Shown here: one piece after another, positions 1 through 11,715 of the stretch
How positions within the stretch are numbered: position 1 is the stretch's first letter
Layout of the letters: the number at the start of each line of letters is the position of its first letter
DNA from: Glycine soja
Lineage: Eukaryota > Streptophyta > Magnoliopsida > Fabales > Fabaceae
Assembly (NCBI RefSeq): GCF_004193775.1
Contig: NC_041008.1
Location: 41,263,136-41,327,135 of the forward strand
Direction of reading: 5' to 3'
Length of the DNA: 64,000 bases
Notes under the pieces: model-generated
Databases searched by the model: none
Told to the model about the DNA's origin: nothing
What the model saw: the letters and a program-made list of their open reading frames with translations, nothing else
Position numbers and translations under genes: made by a program

Positions 1-75
1 ATCTTAAAAACCGACCAGGGTTTCCCCCTCAAAGCCTTCTCCTTGCGCTTCTGCCCCTTCTTTTTGGTCAAAATC

Positions 76-2403
76 ATGAAACTCTTTAAAACCCGCGACG
101 CCGCGTTCGCGTTCTTCAAGTTAGCCTTCGGGGACTGTTCTGATTCTGAGGAGATCCTTCGTTTGAGTTGCGTCGCGGCCCATGTTCTGGCGGCTCAGAA
201 GCTTCAGCTGCTAGCACAAGACGTGGTTTCGTGGCTCATTGCGAGGGTTGGGACTGGTAGAACAAATAAAATAGTGGATTTTATGTGGAGGAATCATGCT
301 ATGTATGAGTCCGATTTTTCTGTTTTGAATACCCTTTTGCGGGGTTTTCTCAATGTGGGGATGGGTTTTGAGGCTTTGGAGGTTTTGCGTATGATGAGGG
401 GTGTGGGAGTTAGGCCTGGTTTGTCCTCAATAACCATTCTCTTAAGGTTGTTGCTCAGGATTGGTGATTATGGTAGTGTGTGGAAGTTGTTTAAGGATAT
501 GATTTTCAAAGGGCCTCGCCCTTCCAATCTCACGTTTAATGCGATGATTTGTGGGTTTTGTAGACAGCATAGGGTCGTGGTTGGGGAGAGTTTGTTGCAT
601 TTGATGCCTAAGTTTATGTGTAGTCCTGATGTTGTTACATTTAACATTCTTATTAACGCGTGCTGCATTGGGGGGAGGACTTGGGTTGCGATTGATTGGC
701 TGCATTTGATGGTCAGGAGCGGTGTTGAGCCGAGTGTTGCCACATTTACTACCATTTTGCATGCCCTTTGCAGGGAAGGGAATGTGGTGGAGGCGCGGAA
801 GCTCTTTGATGGGATTCAGGATATGGGGATTGCTCCGAATGCTGCGATTTATAATACGCTGATGGATGGATATTTCAAGGCGAGGGAGGTTGCTCAAGCT
901 AGCTTGCTTTATGAAGAGATGAGGACTACGGGTGTTTCTCCTGATTGTGTGACTTTTAATATTTTGGTTTGGGGGCATTATAAGTATGGGAGGATAGAGG
1001 ATTCGGACAGGTTGTTGAAAGATTTGATAGTATCGGGATTGTTTCTGGATTCTTCACTGTATGATGTAATGGTATCGTCGCTATGTTGGGCTGGCAGACT
1101 CGATGAGGCCATGAAATTATTGCAAGAACTGCTTGAAAAGGGACTAACTCTTAGTGTTGTTGCCTTTAACTCGCTAATAGGAGCCTATAGCAGGGCAGGT
1201 TTAGAAGACAAAGCTTTTGAAGCATATCGTATTATGGTCAGATGCGGTTTCACTCCTTCATCGTCCACGTGTAATTCTTTGCTTATGGGTTTGTGTAGGA
1301 AAGGGTGGTTGCAAGAAGCCAGGATACTTTTGTATAGGATGTTAGAGAAGGGGTTTCCCATCAACAAAGTGGCTTACACTGTGCTTTTGGATGGATATTT
1401 CAAGATGAATAATTTGGAAGGGGCTCAGTTTCTCTGGAAGGAAATGAAAGAAAGAGGTATATATCCAGATGCTGTTGCTTTTACAGCCTTAATAGATGGA
1501 CTTTCAAAAGCAGGTAATGTTGAGGAGGCATATGAAGTTTTCTTAGAAATGTCAGCTATAGGTTTCGTTCCTAATAATTTTGCTTACAATTCTTTGATTA
1601 GAGGGCTCTGTGATTGTGGGAGGGTGACTGAAGCGTTAAAGTTGGAGAAAGAGATGAGGCAAAAAGGTCTTCTTTCTGACACCTTCACCTTCAATATCAT
1701 CATTGATGGGTTTTGTAGACGGGGACAAATGAAGTTTGCAATTGAGACATTTCTTGACATGCAGCGGATTGGTTTGCTGCCAGATATTTTCACATTTAAC
1801 ATCTTAATTGGAGGATACTGTAAGGCATTTGACATGGTTGGCGCTGGTGAGATTGTTAATAAAATGTACTCATGTGGGCTTGACCCAGATATCACAACGT
1901 ATAATACATACATGCATGGTTACTGCAGAATGCGAAAAATGAATCAAGCAGTTATCATTTTGGATCAGCTCATCTCTGCTGGTATTGTTCCAGACACAGT
2001 GACATACAACACTATGTTGAGTGGTATTTGTAGTGATATATTAGATCGTGCTATGATTCTTACTGCAAAATTACTTAAGATGGGTTTTATTCCAAATGTG
2101 ATTACAACCAATATGTTGTTGTCTCATTTTTGCAAGCAGGGGATGCCAGAGAAGGCATTAATATGGGGTCAAAAGTTAAGGGAGATTTCATTTGGTTTTG
2201 ATGAAATCTCCTATCGAATACTGGACCAAGCTTACTGTTTGATGCAAGATGATGTTGAACTTGTGAGAGGAACATATGAAAAGCACCTTTTTATGGATTT
2301 CCTAATGTACATTACATTCGACTATTTTTCCAGAAATAAACCTCAGAAGATAGAGAATGAGAACAGTATAAAGTTGATTGAAAATCAATTTGTTGCTTTG
2401 TGA
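76..2403 (+). CDS. P-class pentatricopeptide repeat (PPR) protein
   Basis: This intronless gene encodes 775 residues. About 18 consecutive PPR motifs, nearly all 35 residues long, run from about residue 80 to 708. Each carries the usual pattern, for example TFNILI, YNTLMDGY or GYCK and an ending such as GxxP followed by D or N. No E, E+ or DYW extension is seen, so this is a P-class protein, a family that binds organellar RNA one base per repeat and supports its processing, stability or translation. The N-terminal 79 residues are rich in Phe, Lys, Arg and Ala and could include a mitochondrial or plastid targeting peptide; which one is not decided here. The ATG at 76 is chosen because the frame is open to the window edge but has no earlier Met. 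The target RNA cannot be named from sequence alone. Confidence 0.93.
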   Translation: MKLFKTRDAAFAFFKLAFGDCSDSEEILRLSCVAAHVLAAQKLQLLAQDVVSWLIARVGTGRTNKIVDFMWRNHAMYESDFSVLNTLLRGFLNVGMGFEALEVLRMMRGVGVRPGLSSITILLRLLLRIGDYGSVWKLFKDMIFKGPRPSNLTFNAMICGFCRQHRVVVGESLLHLMPKFMCSPDVVTFNILINACCIGGRTWVAIDWLHLMVRSGVEPSVATFTTILHALCREGNVVEARKLFDGIQDMGIAPNAAIYNTLMDGYFKAREVAQASLLYEEMRTTGVSPDCVTFNILVWGHYKYGRIEDSDRLLKDLIVSGLFLDSSLYDVMVSSLCWAGRLDEAMKLLQELLEKGLTLSVVAFNSLIGAYSRAGLEDKAFEAYRIMVRCGFTPSSSTCNSLLMGLCRKGWLQEARILLYRMLEKGFPINKVAYTVLLDGYFKMNNLEGAQFLWKEMKERGIYPDAVAFTALIDGLSKAGNVEEAYEVFLEMSAIGFVPNNFAYNSLIRGLCDCGRVTEALKLEKEMRQKGLLSDTFTFNIIIDGFCRRGQMKFAIETFLDMQRIGLLPDIFTFNILIGGYCKAFDMVGAGEIVNKMYSCGLDPDITTYNTYMHGYCRMRKMNQAVIILDQLISAGIVPDTVTYNTMLSGICSDILDRAMILTAKLLKMGFIPNVITTNMLLSHFCKQGMPEKALIWGQKLREISFGFDEISYRILDQAYCLMQDDVELVRGTYEKHLFMDFLMYITFDYFSRNKPQKIENENSIKLIENQFVAL

Positions 2404-3061
2404 ACTTGATTGTTTCATCTTTCTATCCTTGAAATCTGCCATGATTTTGTGTAATCATGAGAACAATATGGCTACTTGAGCATTACATGAAATAAGTGGT
2501 CACAATATGATATGTGGTATGACTGTGAGAAGTCATGGAGGAATTGGTTACCCTTTTTGAAGAGGAATATCATTGGTTATTAGTGCCTATTCTGGAGGGC
2601 TTTTATGTGTATTTCTCCATGAAGGATAATAGCAGCCATCTGTGAGAATGTTATCACTTATCAGTCTGAAATGTGATGGAATCTACTGAACTGCAGGCAA
2701 TGGAGATTGAAGAATGTTTTGTAAGTATAATAAATCTATGTACTTCTAGAGAAATTATGATATCAAATCTTGCTTGTGCCTGTCTGCCTCCTGTTTTTAG
2801 TATGTGCTGCTGTTGCACACTGGCGAGATTTAAGATTTGGTTAGTTTCATTTTTTGGTTTTGGGATGGGGGAGGAGAGGGGGGCACTTGAAGTTAGTTGT
2901 GGTTGCATTGATTTGGGAATTAAGATTGAACATAGTTAACAACCAAATCTCCTATAAACCCTAAATCTCCTATAAGTTTAAGACTTTAAGCGATAAGGTG
3001 AAAGCCCAACTATGGTTTTATATTTCACATTAATGTTTTGGTGAAGTTCATGTGGCTGATT

Positions 3062-3065
<4 letters not shown>

Positions 3066-3151
<86 letters not shown>

Positions 3152-3160
3152 TGTATATAT
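3066..3160. repeat. Compound (AT)n-(GTAT)n microsatellite
   Basis: About 29 AT units run to about 3124 and are followed by about eight GTAT tetranucleotides. The two arrays join without a spacer, as expected if the tetranucleotide grew from the dinucleotide tract by point mutation and slippage. Confidence 0.95.
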
Positions 3161-3510
3161 GATTTTTCACGTTAATAGTGTTTGATAGGAAATTACTAAA
3201 ATGAAACTTAATGTTCTGATGCTGTAAAAAAGTTTCTCATTGTATGAGAAAGTGAAAAAAAAAGGGTTTCCTCTTTGATTTCTTTGTGACTGGGAAATGA
3301 ATGAACAACAAATTTTTGCATCTCAATTTTCGTACAAGTTCATCAAATAGCCAGGGAAAAGAAAACAAATGATTATGTGGCAGTTTATGCAGTAAAATTC
3401 GAGTTTCTTATAATTGTGTTGTTTTCACCATAAATATATAAAAAAATGCGCATCATCGTGCAATACTAAATTTCACCAATATAAATTAAAAAAGACCTCC
3501 CTGGACTACC

Positions 3511-3546
3511 GTGTGTGTGTGTGAGAGAGAGACAGAGAGAGAGAGA
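3511..3546. repeat. (GT)n(GA)n microsatellite
   Basis: A short GT run changes directly into a GA run with one interruption (GACAGAG). Confidence 0.9.
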
Positions 3547-3862
3547 ATGAAAATGATTTCCTGTTGATATGATTTTTGTTTTCATCATGAGGAAATTCCA
3601 TTGTTGTGGACTTTGGTTATGAGTTCTTGCCTTTATTTGTGTTTTGAACTATTTGGTTTTAAACTAGTATTCTCCCTAACAGCACTATTTGCCTTTTTAT
3701 TGATGTTTTTGACCTGATTTGCCTTCTATGCAACTTTTGGTGCAAAAGCAACCTATCGTGTATAATGTCGTAATAAATATTATTAGATGTTTTTCTTTAA
3801 CCATCCTTCTAACCATGGTGTTATTATTATTATTATTTTTAATTTAAGGTGCCTTTTAAGAG

Positions 3863-3972
3863 GAAGGGAAGCCTTGGTGCAACAGTTAGAGGTGTTGCCA
3901 TCTAACTAGGAGGTCATAGATTCGAGTCATGGAATCAGCCTCTTGCAAATGCTAGATAAGGCTGCCTACAAG
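3863..3972 (+). mobile_element. Truncated Au-like SINE
   Basis: The segment opens with GAAGGGAAGCCTTGGTGCAA and continues with GTTGTTGCCAT-like sequence, AGGAGGTCATAGATTCGAGTC and CAGCCTCTTGCA, ending near AAGGCTGCCTACA. This order matches the tRNA-derived head of the Au SINE family, which is widespread in angiosperms, including the pol III A box (GCCTTGGTGCAA) and B box (GATTCGAGTC). The 3' half of the family, GC-rich with a terminal T run, is missing, so this is a 5' fragment or an old truncated copy. Confidence 0.8.
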
Positions 3973-5027
3973 CAATCCTTTTTTTCCTGAAGTAATTTTT
4001 TAAGATCCAAATAAATAACAATGCTGTATGTGGCTCACATGCACCCTCTAGAAAGTCATTTTCACTAAAAGCTGTCTAAAAATGATTTTTACTTTCAATT
4101 TTGCTGTAAGCTTCGCATGTTAGGCATTAACCATTGTCCTTAGTTCCCAATGCATTGGAAAGATTATCTTCCTCAGAATTCTCTATCAGCTTTAAACTCC
4201 ACCTTTTCTCTTTCTTTAGAATTCATAACATGTGGAACAGGATATGTCCTCGCCATTTTTATGTTGTCTAAAATTAGTGCTACTCTATTACAATAGTCTG
4301 CTCTTAATTGAGTTCAAGTCTAAAATCATTAAGACATCTATGCAATATGTTGGGATCTTTGATAGTAATTGAGGCCATATTAAATTTCAGGATTAGCAAA
4401 TGATAAGAGATCTTGTGTTGAATTTGAAACTTGTCCTTCATAGTATATGTTTTAAGATCAACTTGAACATTTCCTATGTAAAAGTAAAATTTGCAATAAA
4501 TTTAGAATATCATAATGGAAGTCCAAGATATACATTGGAACTAAGTTTGGCTCCTGGGATTTTACATATCAGATAAATCTTCAAGGAAACTGAGAAAAGT
4601 GAGGCCATAGACAAGAAAATAATCTTGATGCTCAATTGCTCATCAGAAGAGAGCATTAAATGAATGATGATCATTGAAGGAAGAGTTTAGAAGCAAGTGA
4701 CATTGCTCGGAATTATGGGGCAATGCTGAGAGGTTGGTAATTGAGCAGGAGGCTGCAGTCCATCTTTAATATTCTAATGTCAAAGAAGAAAAAATTGGTG
4801 TGGGCTTCAAGTGAGATGTTTGAGAAAGTTAAATTCAAAAAGAAAAAAACAGAAGAGGAAGAAGCTACCAAGATGAATGGCTGGAATCTGGGTCGACCAT
4901 GATGACAAAGTAACTGTCATGGAGAGGTAAAGAAACAGGTAAGATAGAAAGGGGAAGTCCAGAAAAAGCTATATGGGATGATGGAGTCAAATATTATTGA
5001 ACATCTTGTTGACTTCTTTTGGGACAA
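3973..5027. other. Intergenic DNA, no gene seen
   Basis: AT-rich DNA with a purine-rich stretch at 4,620-4,990 that carries no convincing reading frame. Nothing recognisable. Confidence 0.5.
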
Positions 5028-5036
5028 TTCAATTAT

Positions 5037-5652
5037 GGCTTAAATATATTTTTGGTTCCTATAGTTTATCTTGATTTTGGTTTTGGTCCCTATACTTTTA
5101 AAGGTTTGATTTGTGGTCCTTATAGTTTTACAAATTTAGGTTGAGTCTAATTTGGATAAACTTTTCAATGAGTAGTTACAGTAGAAGAAAATAAGAAGGT
5201 AAAATGAATTAAAATTCTCCCTTAAGTTAAAATCAACTAGTGACTGTAACTTTTATAGAAGCTCTCTCATCTAATTTCTTCAAAAGCTTAGGTGCATATG
5301 TTGTTTTTAACTCATGAAAGAAGTTTAATTCATTTGGTTTTTCTTTTTTCTTTTTCTCTCATAAGTGCTTATTTAGAAGTTTGTTCAAGCCAGGCCTTGG
5401 TCCTTATAGTTTTATTCTGTTTTGATTCTGATTCTTATAGTTTTATTCTAGTATGGTTTTGGCCTCTCCAGTACACCGTACATTGGTCCAAATGGTTGTA
5501 CCCTCCAAGACATGTTTTGGCGTTTTAGCATATTACTGGTAGTAGGGACCAAAACTAAAATTTTTAAAACTATATGGACCAAAAACTTTTTAAAGTATAG
5601 GGACAAAACCAAAATTAAAGCATACCATAGGGACCAACAATGTATTTAAACC
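5037..5652. mobile_element. Non-autonomous Mutator-like element (MITE)
   Basis: The left end begins GGCTTAAATATATTTTTGG and the right end closes with the imperfect inverse (TTGGTCCCT in reverse, ending TTTAAACC). Similar TTTTGGTCCCTATA blocks recur inward from both ends, giving long, degenerate terminal inverted repeats of roughly 130 bp. The flanks are TTCAATTAT (5028-5036) and TTCATTTAT (5653-5661), an 8/9 match, which fits the 9-bp target duplication made by Mutator-superfamily transposases. The interior has no transposase, so the element would need a transposase supplied in trans. Confidence 0.8.
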
Positions 5653-5661
5653 TTCATTTAT

Positions 5662-7014
5662 ATTTTAAGTTGCTTCCCTCATTTGCTTGCTGAATTGGCA
5701 ATAGTTGCTGGAATACTGAAGGAATTTACAAAGTTGAAAAAGAAAAGGTTGTCCCAGTGGAAGAAAAAACTACAACTCTTACAATTACTACTTGTACTTG
5801 AGGCTATGTTTGGGAGTGAGGTTTAGGAGGGGGAAAGGAAAGGTTTTTAGGGAAGTTTCCCTTGTTTTGGAGTTTTGAGGGGTGAGGGTCTTGGGATTTT
5901 CAGAAGCCCTCCCCCTCTTCTATGCAATTTCTAGGTTCCCCCACTTTGGGAGATTTTGTAGAAAAATATAATCTAATTACTCATTGACCCTCAACCCCTT
6001 TCCTGATTACATGTCTCTCAAACCATTGCTCATTTTCTCTCATCACTCTTGTTTGGCTTCAAAGAAAATTATCACTGAGAAAATCTTCACCTCTCTTATC
6101 CCAACATATGATTTGGATGAATCCATAGCATAGCAGCCAACCCGTATTTCCTTTGTTTTATCAAGATCATATACAACCCATAGTAGTGATGTGTCTATTA
6201 TTTATGTGCCCCCACCATCACATTGTGGTCGGGATTAATGAAGCTGCAGCGAGTTTCTCTACTTCATTTCTTTGTTGTTCAGGTTTACTAATCAATGTCT
6301 TTGCTCCATCAGGTATGATGTTTAGTTTAAAATTCTCATTTTCCAAACAAGAAATTGAACATTGCAAAATTAGTTAGTTATGCTTGGAATTCAGCAATAG
6401 TACCATTTTTTTTTTTATGAAATAGAGAATTATATGGGTTTAGCTCCTGAATATTTTTATTTTGTTTGGTCTATGGTATTTTTTTTAAACAATCGCAAGT
6501 AAAGTGATTGCAAACAAATTACACACTATAATTTCTGTTAGTGGTGTTACGTTGATTAAGTTTGCCGGGTGGAAATATGTTTCAATCATGAAGGTTACCT
6601 GTCAAAGTGAAGAATGCTGCTTGCTATTGTTAATTCTTGAACTGCATTAGGTGTATCTGTAAACATGGGTGGAAGGTTTCTATACTATCCGCAAGTAAAC
6701 TAAAACGTGTTTCAATTATGTACATATAGATACATAAATTAATCCTCAAAAACTAGTGATGGGAACTTGGGGGTTTATTGAATAATTGCAATTATTATTA
6801 TTAATATGAATTTTGCTCAAAAACTACAATTACCATTATTCAGTAAGCTAATCAATCCCCAAATGGTGAGGACAAATAATCCAGTTCTATTTATAATGGA
6901 AAAAATCAATTATTTGACTAATCTTTCAATGCTGCAAGGAGGAAAATTCACATCAATAACAACAATTGCATTTTGTAACTCACTAATCTGTCTCTTTAAT
7001 CTGATAATGACAGG
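5662..7014. other. Intergenic DNA, no gene seen
   Basis: Low-complexity AT-rich sequence with some G-rich and T-rich patches. Short open frames here lack recognisable motifs and look random. Confidence 0.45.
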
Positions 7015-7125
7015 CCTGCACCTTCAAGAACACATGGAGCATTGAATATACTGTAACTGTTCCAGCTCAATGCCACCCTTGGCATTCTCTTTGCCAACCA
7101 AGTCAATTATGCTGCCAACAAGTAA
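7015..7125 (+). pseudogene. Relic exon of a sugar transport protein (STP/hexose carrier)
   Basis: Reading from 7015 gives a peptide with the blocks RTHGALNI, LFQLNATLGILFAN and VNYAANK, interrupted by one TAA codon between the first two. These match the region of plant STP/hexose transporters just after the SEMAP-type loop, where a membrane helix of the form FQLxxxxGILxANxxNY follows RGALNI. A splice-acceptor-like CAG precedes it at 7011-7013. No other transporter sequence is recognisable nearby, so this looks like one surviving exon. The match is from memory of the family. Confidence 0.5.
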
Positions 7126-8309
7126 TTTTATTGCGAGCTCCCCATTTCATGCTTTTGTTTGATTGATTTTGTTAACATCAGCCTTAGGGTTGATTTTAAG
7201 CATCCAAAAGTGGTAAGGTATTGTTAAGAAAAAAAGCATTACATAAAAAATATAGAAGTGTAATACGCGTTTTCTTTTCTAATAAAATCTTGCTACTTTT
7301 AGTTGCTTAAAATTAGCTCCAAGGGCTGATGTTAACATTTTCTTTGATTTTTTAGTACATTGGAAATGAAAACTAATCAGGATTTACTCTGTTAAAAACT
7401 TGAGTAGATGATTAACTAATCTCCCCAATGTTGACATCATTCATGCCAGGGTGAAAGCATTGAATTAATGGTTTAGTGAGAGTGGTGCTGGTCAAAATCA
7501 AAATTGATGGCCTGATCAGAGTTATTCTTCATATAGATTCTGCCAGAGTGCCAGGTAGGAAACCAAATTATGACCATTTCTGTGACTTCTCTCATACTCA
7601 AAAGTCTAGCACTTGCTTGACTTCCAGTGTTTTGAGCTTTCATAAGGTCATCCTATGCCCTTATTGAGATTCTTTTTTTGGTGATTTCCCTTATTGAGAT
7701 TGTCCTTACGAATTGGCAATATCAGTCACAGTTGATAAACAGTATAACTAATTAATGCCATTTTGAGTGCAGTATTTTTATTTTCTCTACTTTGATTGGC
7801 TATATCAAATTATTTACAATTGGCCTTGTTACCCCGCAAGATCATCTCTAAAATCTAAATCATGCTTGTGAAATGTGATGTCATGCTGGAAAGCCTTTAT
7901 TGGCTGATTCATGACTAGAACTACTTGTACAGGCATTGATTAAAAACAATTGCTTCACTCGCTTTGTTGTATTATATAGGGATTGAAGTTATGAACCCCA
8001 ATATTGGTCAATGCTGGCGAATAGCAAGTGAATTTATTGTGGAAGATTAGTCCATGGAATGAGGTTACAATGGACATGTGATGTCTACTTGTTTTGGCTG
8101 CAAAACTAAGCTCTTACATATGGTTAGATGTGAATCATGTGATGGTCAAGGTCCTTGTTCGGAATGCTTTGTTTAACCTAAAGGAAACCTTTCTATTGGG
8201 TCTAGGATATAACTCTTTAAATATGGTATGCAATTTCATTGTCCATGATAAACTGGGGGACCAAATTTATAATTTTGCCTATTTATTTATATGTATGTCG
8301 GGGTAGAGG
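7126..8309. other. Intergenic DNA, no gene seen
   Basis: No open frame with recognisable motifs on either strand. It may contain further decayed pieces of the transporter gene or the 3' part of the adjacent MULE. Confidence 0.4.
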
Positions 8310-9943
8310 GTGTCACAAATCATGTTGTTCATGACTTCCTAAACACTACATAGGTCTAAGGCTATTGTGTAGTATCCTTTTTAAGGCCCAATGTGCAGAC
8401 TCAACCCTGCATTTGAAAAACACAAAAAAGTAAACACAAACAATTATTTTTATCCATTGATGTCTTGTTATTAAAACCAATATAGATTTACAATTTTTAT
8501 ACCTGTTAGTTGTTGTGTTTCCTAAATACATCACCTTATTTGTCCAAGTTTTAACAAATTTATGCTTATGAGGAATCAACCATGTTTGCATGACATAGTC
8601 AACAAGCATTGATCATGGTGAGCAAACAATTTCAAACTTCATAAGGCTGTCATTGAACTCTTGCTCAAAAGGATAATCCACTAGACTTTCTCATGCTTCC
8701 ATGACATAATCCCATGCATTTTTTTGACCCATAAGGGTTTTACATTTTGTCTTCACATTCTTATCATTGTGAAACCGAAAAAACAAGTTGGTTGCCTTAG
8801 GAAAAACAATTTTCACTGCATTCATCAATGTTAAATCTCTGTCGATAATAATAACTTGAGGGATTGCATCACGTCTTAGAAAAATACATTGAAACTGTTT
8901 CAGAGCCCAAACAACATTGTTTATATGTTCTCCCTCCAAATAGGAAAATGTGGCTGAAAATGTCATTTGAGTTGGTGTCACACCAACAATGTCAAGTAAA
9001 GGCAACCTGTATCTGTTTGTTTTGAAGGTACTATCTATGAGAAATACCAAATTATAGGCATTGGTTAATTTCATTGCGTCGGGATGACTCCAAAATATAT
9101 CATGTACAACATCTTCATCCTTTACTCTATGTCAATGAATATACTGATCGAGTTCAAGAAGATTCATTAGTTGTTGCATTTCACTATCATTGCCTCTTAT
9201 AAAAGAACAATATGCATTTCTTGCATTATATACTTTCTTCATTGTTGTACAACTAGTGGCATTATGCTCCTTCAATGTCAGAAGAATATTTTTTTGTTTG
9301 ACCATTGACTTTGTCATATCACAAATAATAATATTTTCATCCTTAGTTAGTCAACCAACATATGGATGTCCAACTAATGACTTAGCCAATTCATCATTAT
9401 GACTTTCACGTGTTAACTTGACCATCCATCCTTCACCTTCCAACACGGTTTCACTCCCAGCTTAAAAGAACACTCACATTTTCTACTGTCAGTAACTATT
9501 TGTACTAAATCTTTCTTCTATGTCCTATATTTTCCACTCCTCCCACAACCAATTAAAACACATGAGGTCTTTCCTTTATTTCCAATATCTGTGTCTGACC
9601 TCATTATCACCACCACAAAACCAATATCATATGCAACAGAGCTAGCCCAATGCAAAACATCATCACAGGTAGCAAACACCTACAAAAGGGATAATACATG
9701 TTAAGTCTTCAAGGGACATTCATTTGCTTACTTTAACAAAATACAAAATCATATACATACTTGAGAAGTACTTAAGGAATCAGAACAATCAATATTTTCA
9801 AATACACTAGGTTTCTCTCCATTGTCTTCATTCATATTAACTTCTTCAAATATTATGTTGTCATATATCCACTGATCTTTGTCCATCTTAACAAAACATT
9901 TAAAAAAATTCAATGACAAACATATGACCCTTAATGACACCAT
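8310..9943 (-). pseudogene. FAR1/MULE transposase gene (Mutator-like), broken
   Basis: Reading right to left, an acidic N-terminal segment (WIYDNIIFEEV, VFENIDCSD) ends at a GTATGT donor near 9758 and continues after a TTTGTAG acceptor near 9680, an intron of about 80 bp. Then comes a FAR1-type WRKY-GCM1 zinc-finger region (GFVVVIMRSDTD, KCECSF, GWMVKL), then TKSMVKQKNILLTL, and the MULE DDE domain with FLIDSTFKTNRYRLPLLD, TFSYLEGE, IIIDRDLTLMNAV and WALKRILHNSL. A second intron, about 8407-8502, splits NTTTNR from VESAHWA. In-frame stops and frameshifts (for example within the FAR1 domain and after the last block) mean it is not functional. The family includes domesticated regulators such as FAR1/FHY3, but this copy looks like a decayed transposon. 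Confidence 0.85.
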
Positions 9944-11369
9944 ACATAATTCTAATTATTTATAAATAAATATTTATTTTTAAAAAACTTCCATGTTGAA
10001 TTTTTTTAAAATCTTCTATACTACATAATTATGTCGATATATCAATAAATAAGTTTTTTTAACATATACTATCACACAATTTTATTATTTTTTTACTATG
10101 TATACTAATATATTACATTGAAATTGATAAGCATATATATGGAAATTTATACTTACATAAACTAATATATCACACAATTTTATTATTATTATACTTGCAT
10201 AAGCTAGTTAATGTAATAATATTTACACAAATACTATAAAAAATATGACTAAATTTATAAAAAAACATTAAAAATATATTTTTTAATTTTTTTAAGGTTA
10301 TATGGATAGACAATCCGTATAAGTTATACAAATTGTCAATTCGTGTGTTTATTACAAAACATATCCAACTCACAGAGACTACAAAAACTTACCTCCTTTG
10401 CCATTGCACCGCAATACGCACCATGACAATAACCATGTACTGCGAACGACCATTGCGACCTTGACCAAACCAACTACAAGAAGAAAGAAGGGATCAGCTG
10501 GAAAGAAAAGAGAAGGTGTATGAAGAAAAATAAAACCAACAAACGTAAAAGAAGTTAACAGGGGTAATGTTGGATTTTTTTTAAATAAATTATTGGGTGT
10601 AGAAGAAGTATTAACGATGTAGGAAGAAAATCCCACAAGATGATGCGATGAGGGTATTTGCAACTATCGTAACCTATACTCGACCAAGACAAACACCTCA
10701 GTAGTTTCCTATGACTTATTAGGCCCATTTGTTATGAAACCCAATATCCCTCAACCCTCATTTCCCAAGGCTCACCTCACTTTACTTTCAGAAAATTCAA
10801 ATCCTTAACCTAACATCTTCAATTGCCCTAAACTCAATGACCAAGTTGATTGATGTGGAAATTTTTATTTATTTTAATTTTCATACTTTTTAGAAAAATT
10901 TAAACATTTTTGTTTTACTTTTTTTATCCGATAAACTCAACCCAAATCAATCTATTACTAATCAACTTGGTGAAATAGGCACACAACCTGCGTGACTTTG
11001 GTGAGAGTCAAGTGTTTCATGAAAATCCCTTGTTGGTACAAATGACTTAGGGTATCCAGCCTAAATAGATCAAGTATCTTGACATCTTGATTAGGACGGG
11101 TGATCAAGATACTATTCCAAAACACTATCTTATAAAACAAGTGTAACAACATGCAAAAAAAAGAAAAAGAGCACTCTTAATAAGAGAGAAAAGACAAACA
11201 CAAATCAATGGACATTTGAATGTAAGATCCTTAATTACTTTCTATGAATGAATGTGATTGTTTCTTGAGATTCTTAGAATGTTCCTAATAAATTGTGAGA
11301 TTCTTAATCTAAAAATAAATTCGTAATGAATTTCACTAGAACTCAATAAGAAAGAAGTAAAATATAAGA
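9944..11369. other. AT-rich DNA, possible 5' end of the MULE
   Basis: Probably includes untranslated 5' sequence of the transposase gene on the minus strand. Terminal inverted repeats could not be placed by eye. No other gene is seen. Confidence 0.4.
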
Positions 11370-11715
11370 ATAATTATGGTTCAATTATCAATTTCATTCC
11401 TAATTTATTTTGAACAGTTTAGTTTGGTTCTCAAATTTTAAAATATTTAATTTGGTCTTTAAATTCTAAAAAATGAATCCATTTTATTCCTAAATTTTTA
11501 AGAATTTAAGTAGGAAAGTGAATCATTTAAAATAAATTACAATACAAATTGATTTATTTTAAAAATTTGAGAATTAAATTGAATTGTAAAAATTTGATAA
11601 TCAAATTGATTTATTTTTAAGAATTTAATAATTAAATTAAACCTTTTAAAAATTTAAAGACTAAATTAAATTATTTAAAACGACTGTGAACCAATTTGAT
11701 AATTAAAAATTTAAG
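11370..11715. repeat. Degenerate inverted-repeat element
   Basis: The left part (TTATCAATTT, TTTAATTTGGTCTTTAAATT) and the inverse of the right part (TTATCAAATTGG, TTTAATTTAGTCTTTAAATT) share several blocks in the same order. The centre is AT-rich and non-coding. It looks like an old MITE; ends and target duplication are not resolved. Confidence 0.45.

Larger units (their letters stand above)
2404..3862. other. PPR 3' flank and intergenic DNA with microsatellites
   Basis: The first few hundred bases are probably the PPR 3' UTR. No convincing coding sequence is seen on either strand. Two microsatellites, listed separately, are the only clear structures. Confidence 0.6.

Noticed and set aside
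442..978. Long minus-strand frame opposite the PPR gene
   Set aside because: It is the antisense shadow of PPR repeats; the plus strand has a complete 18-repeat PPR protein.
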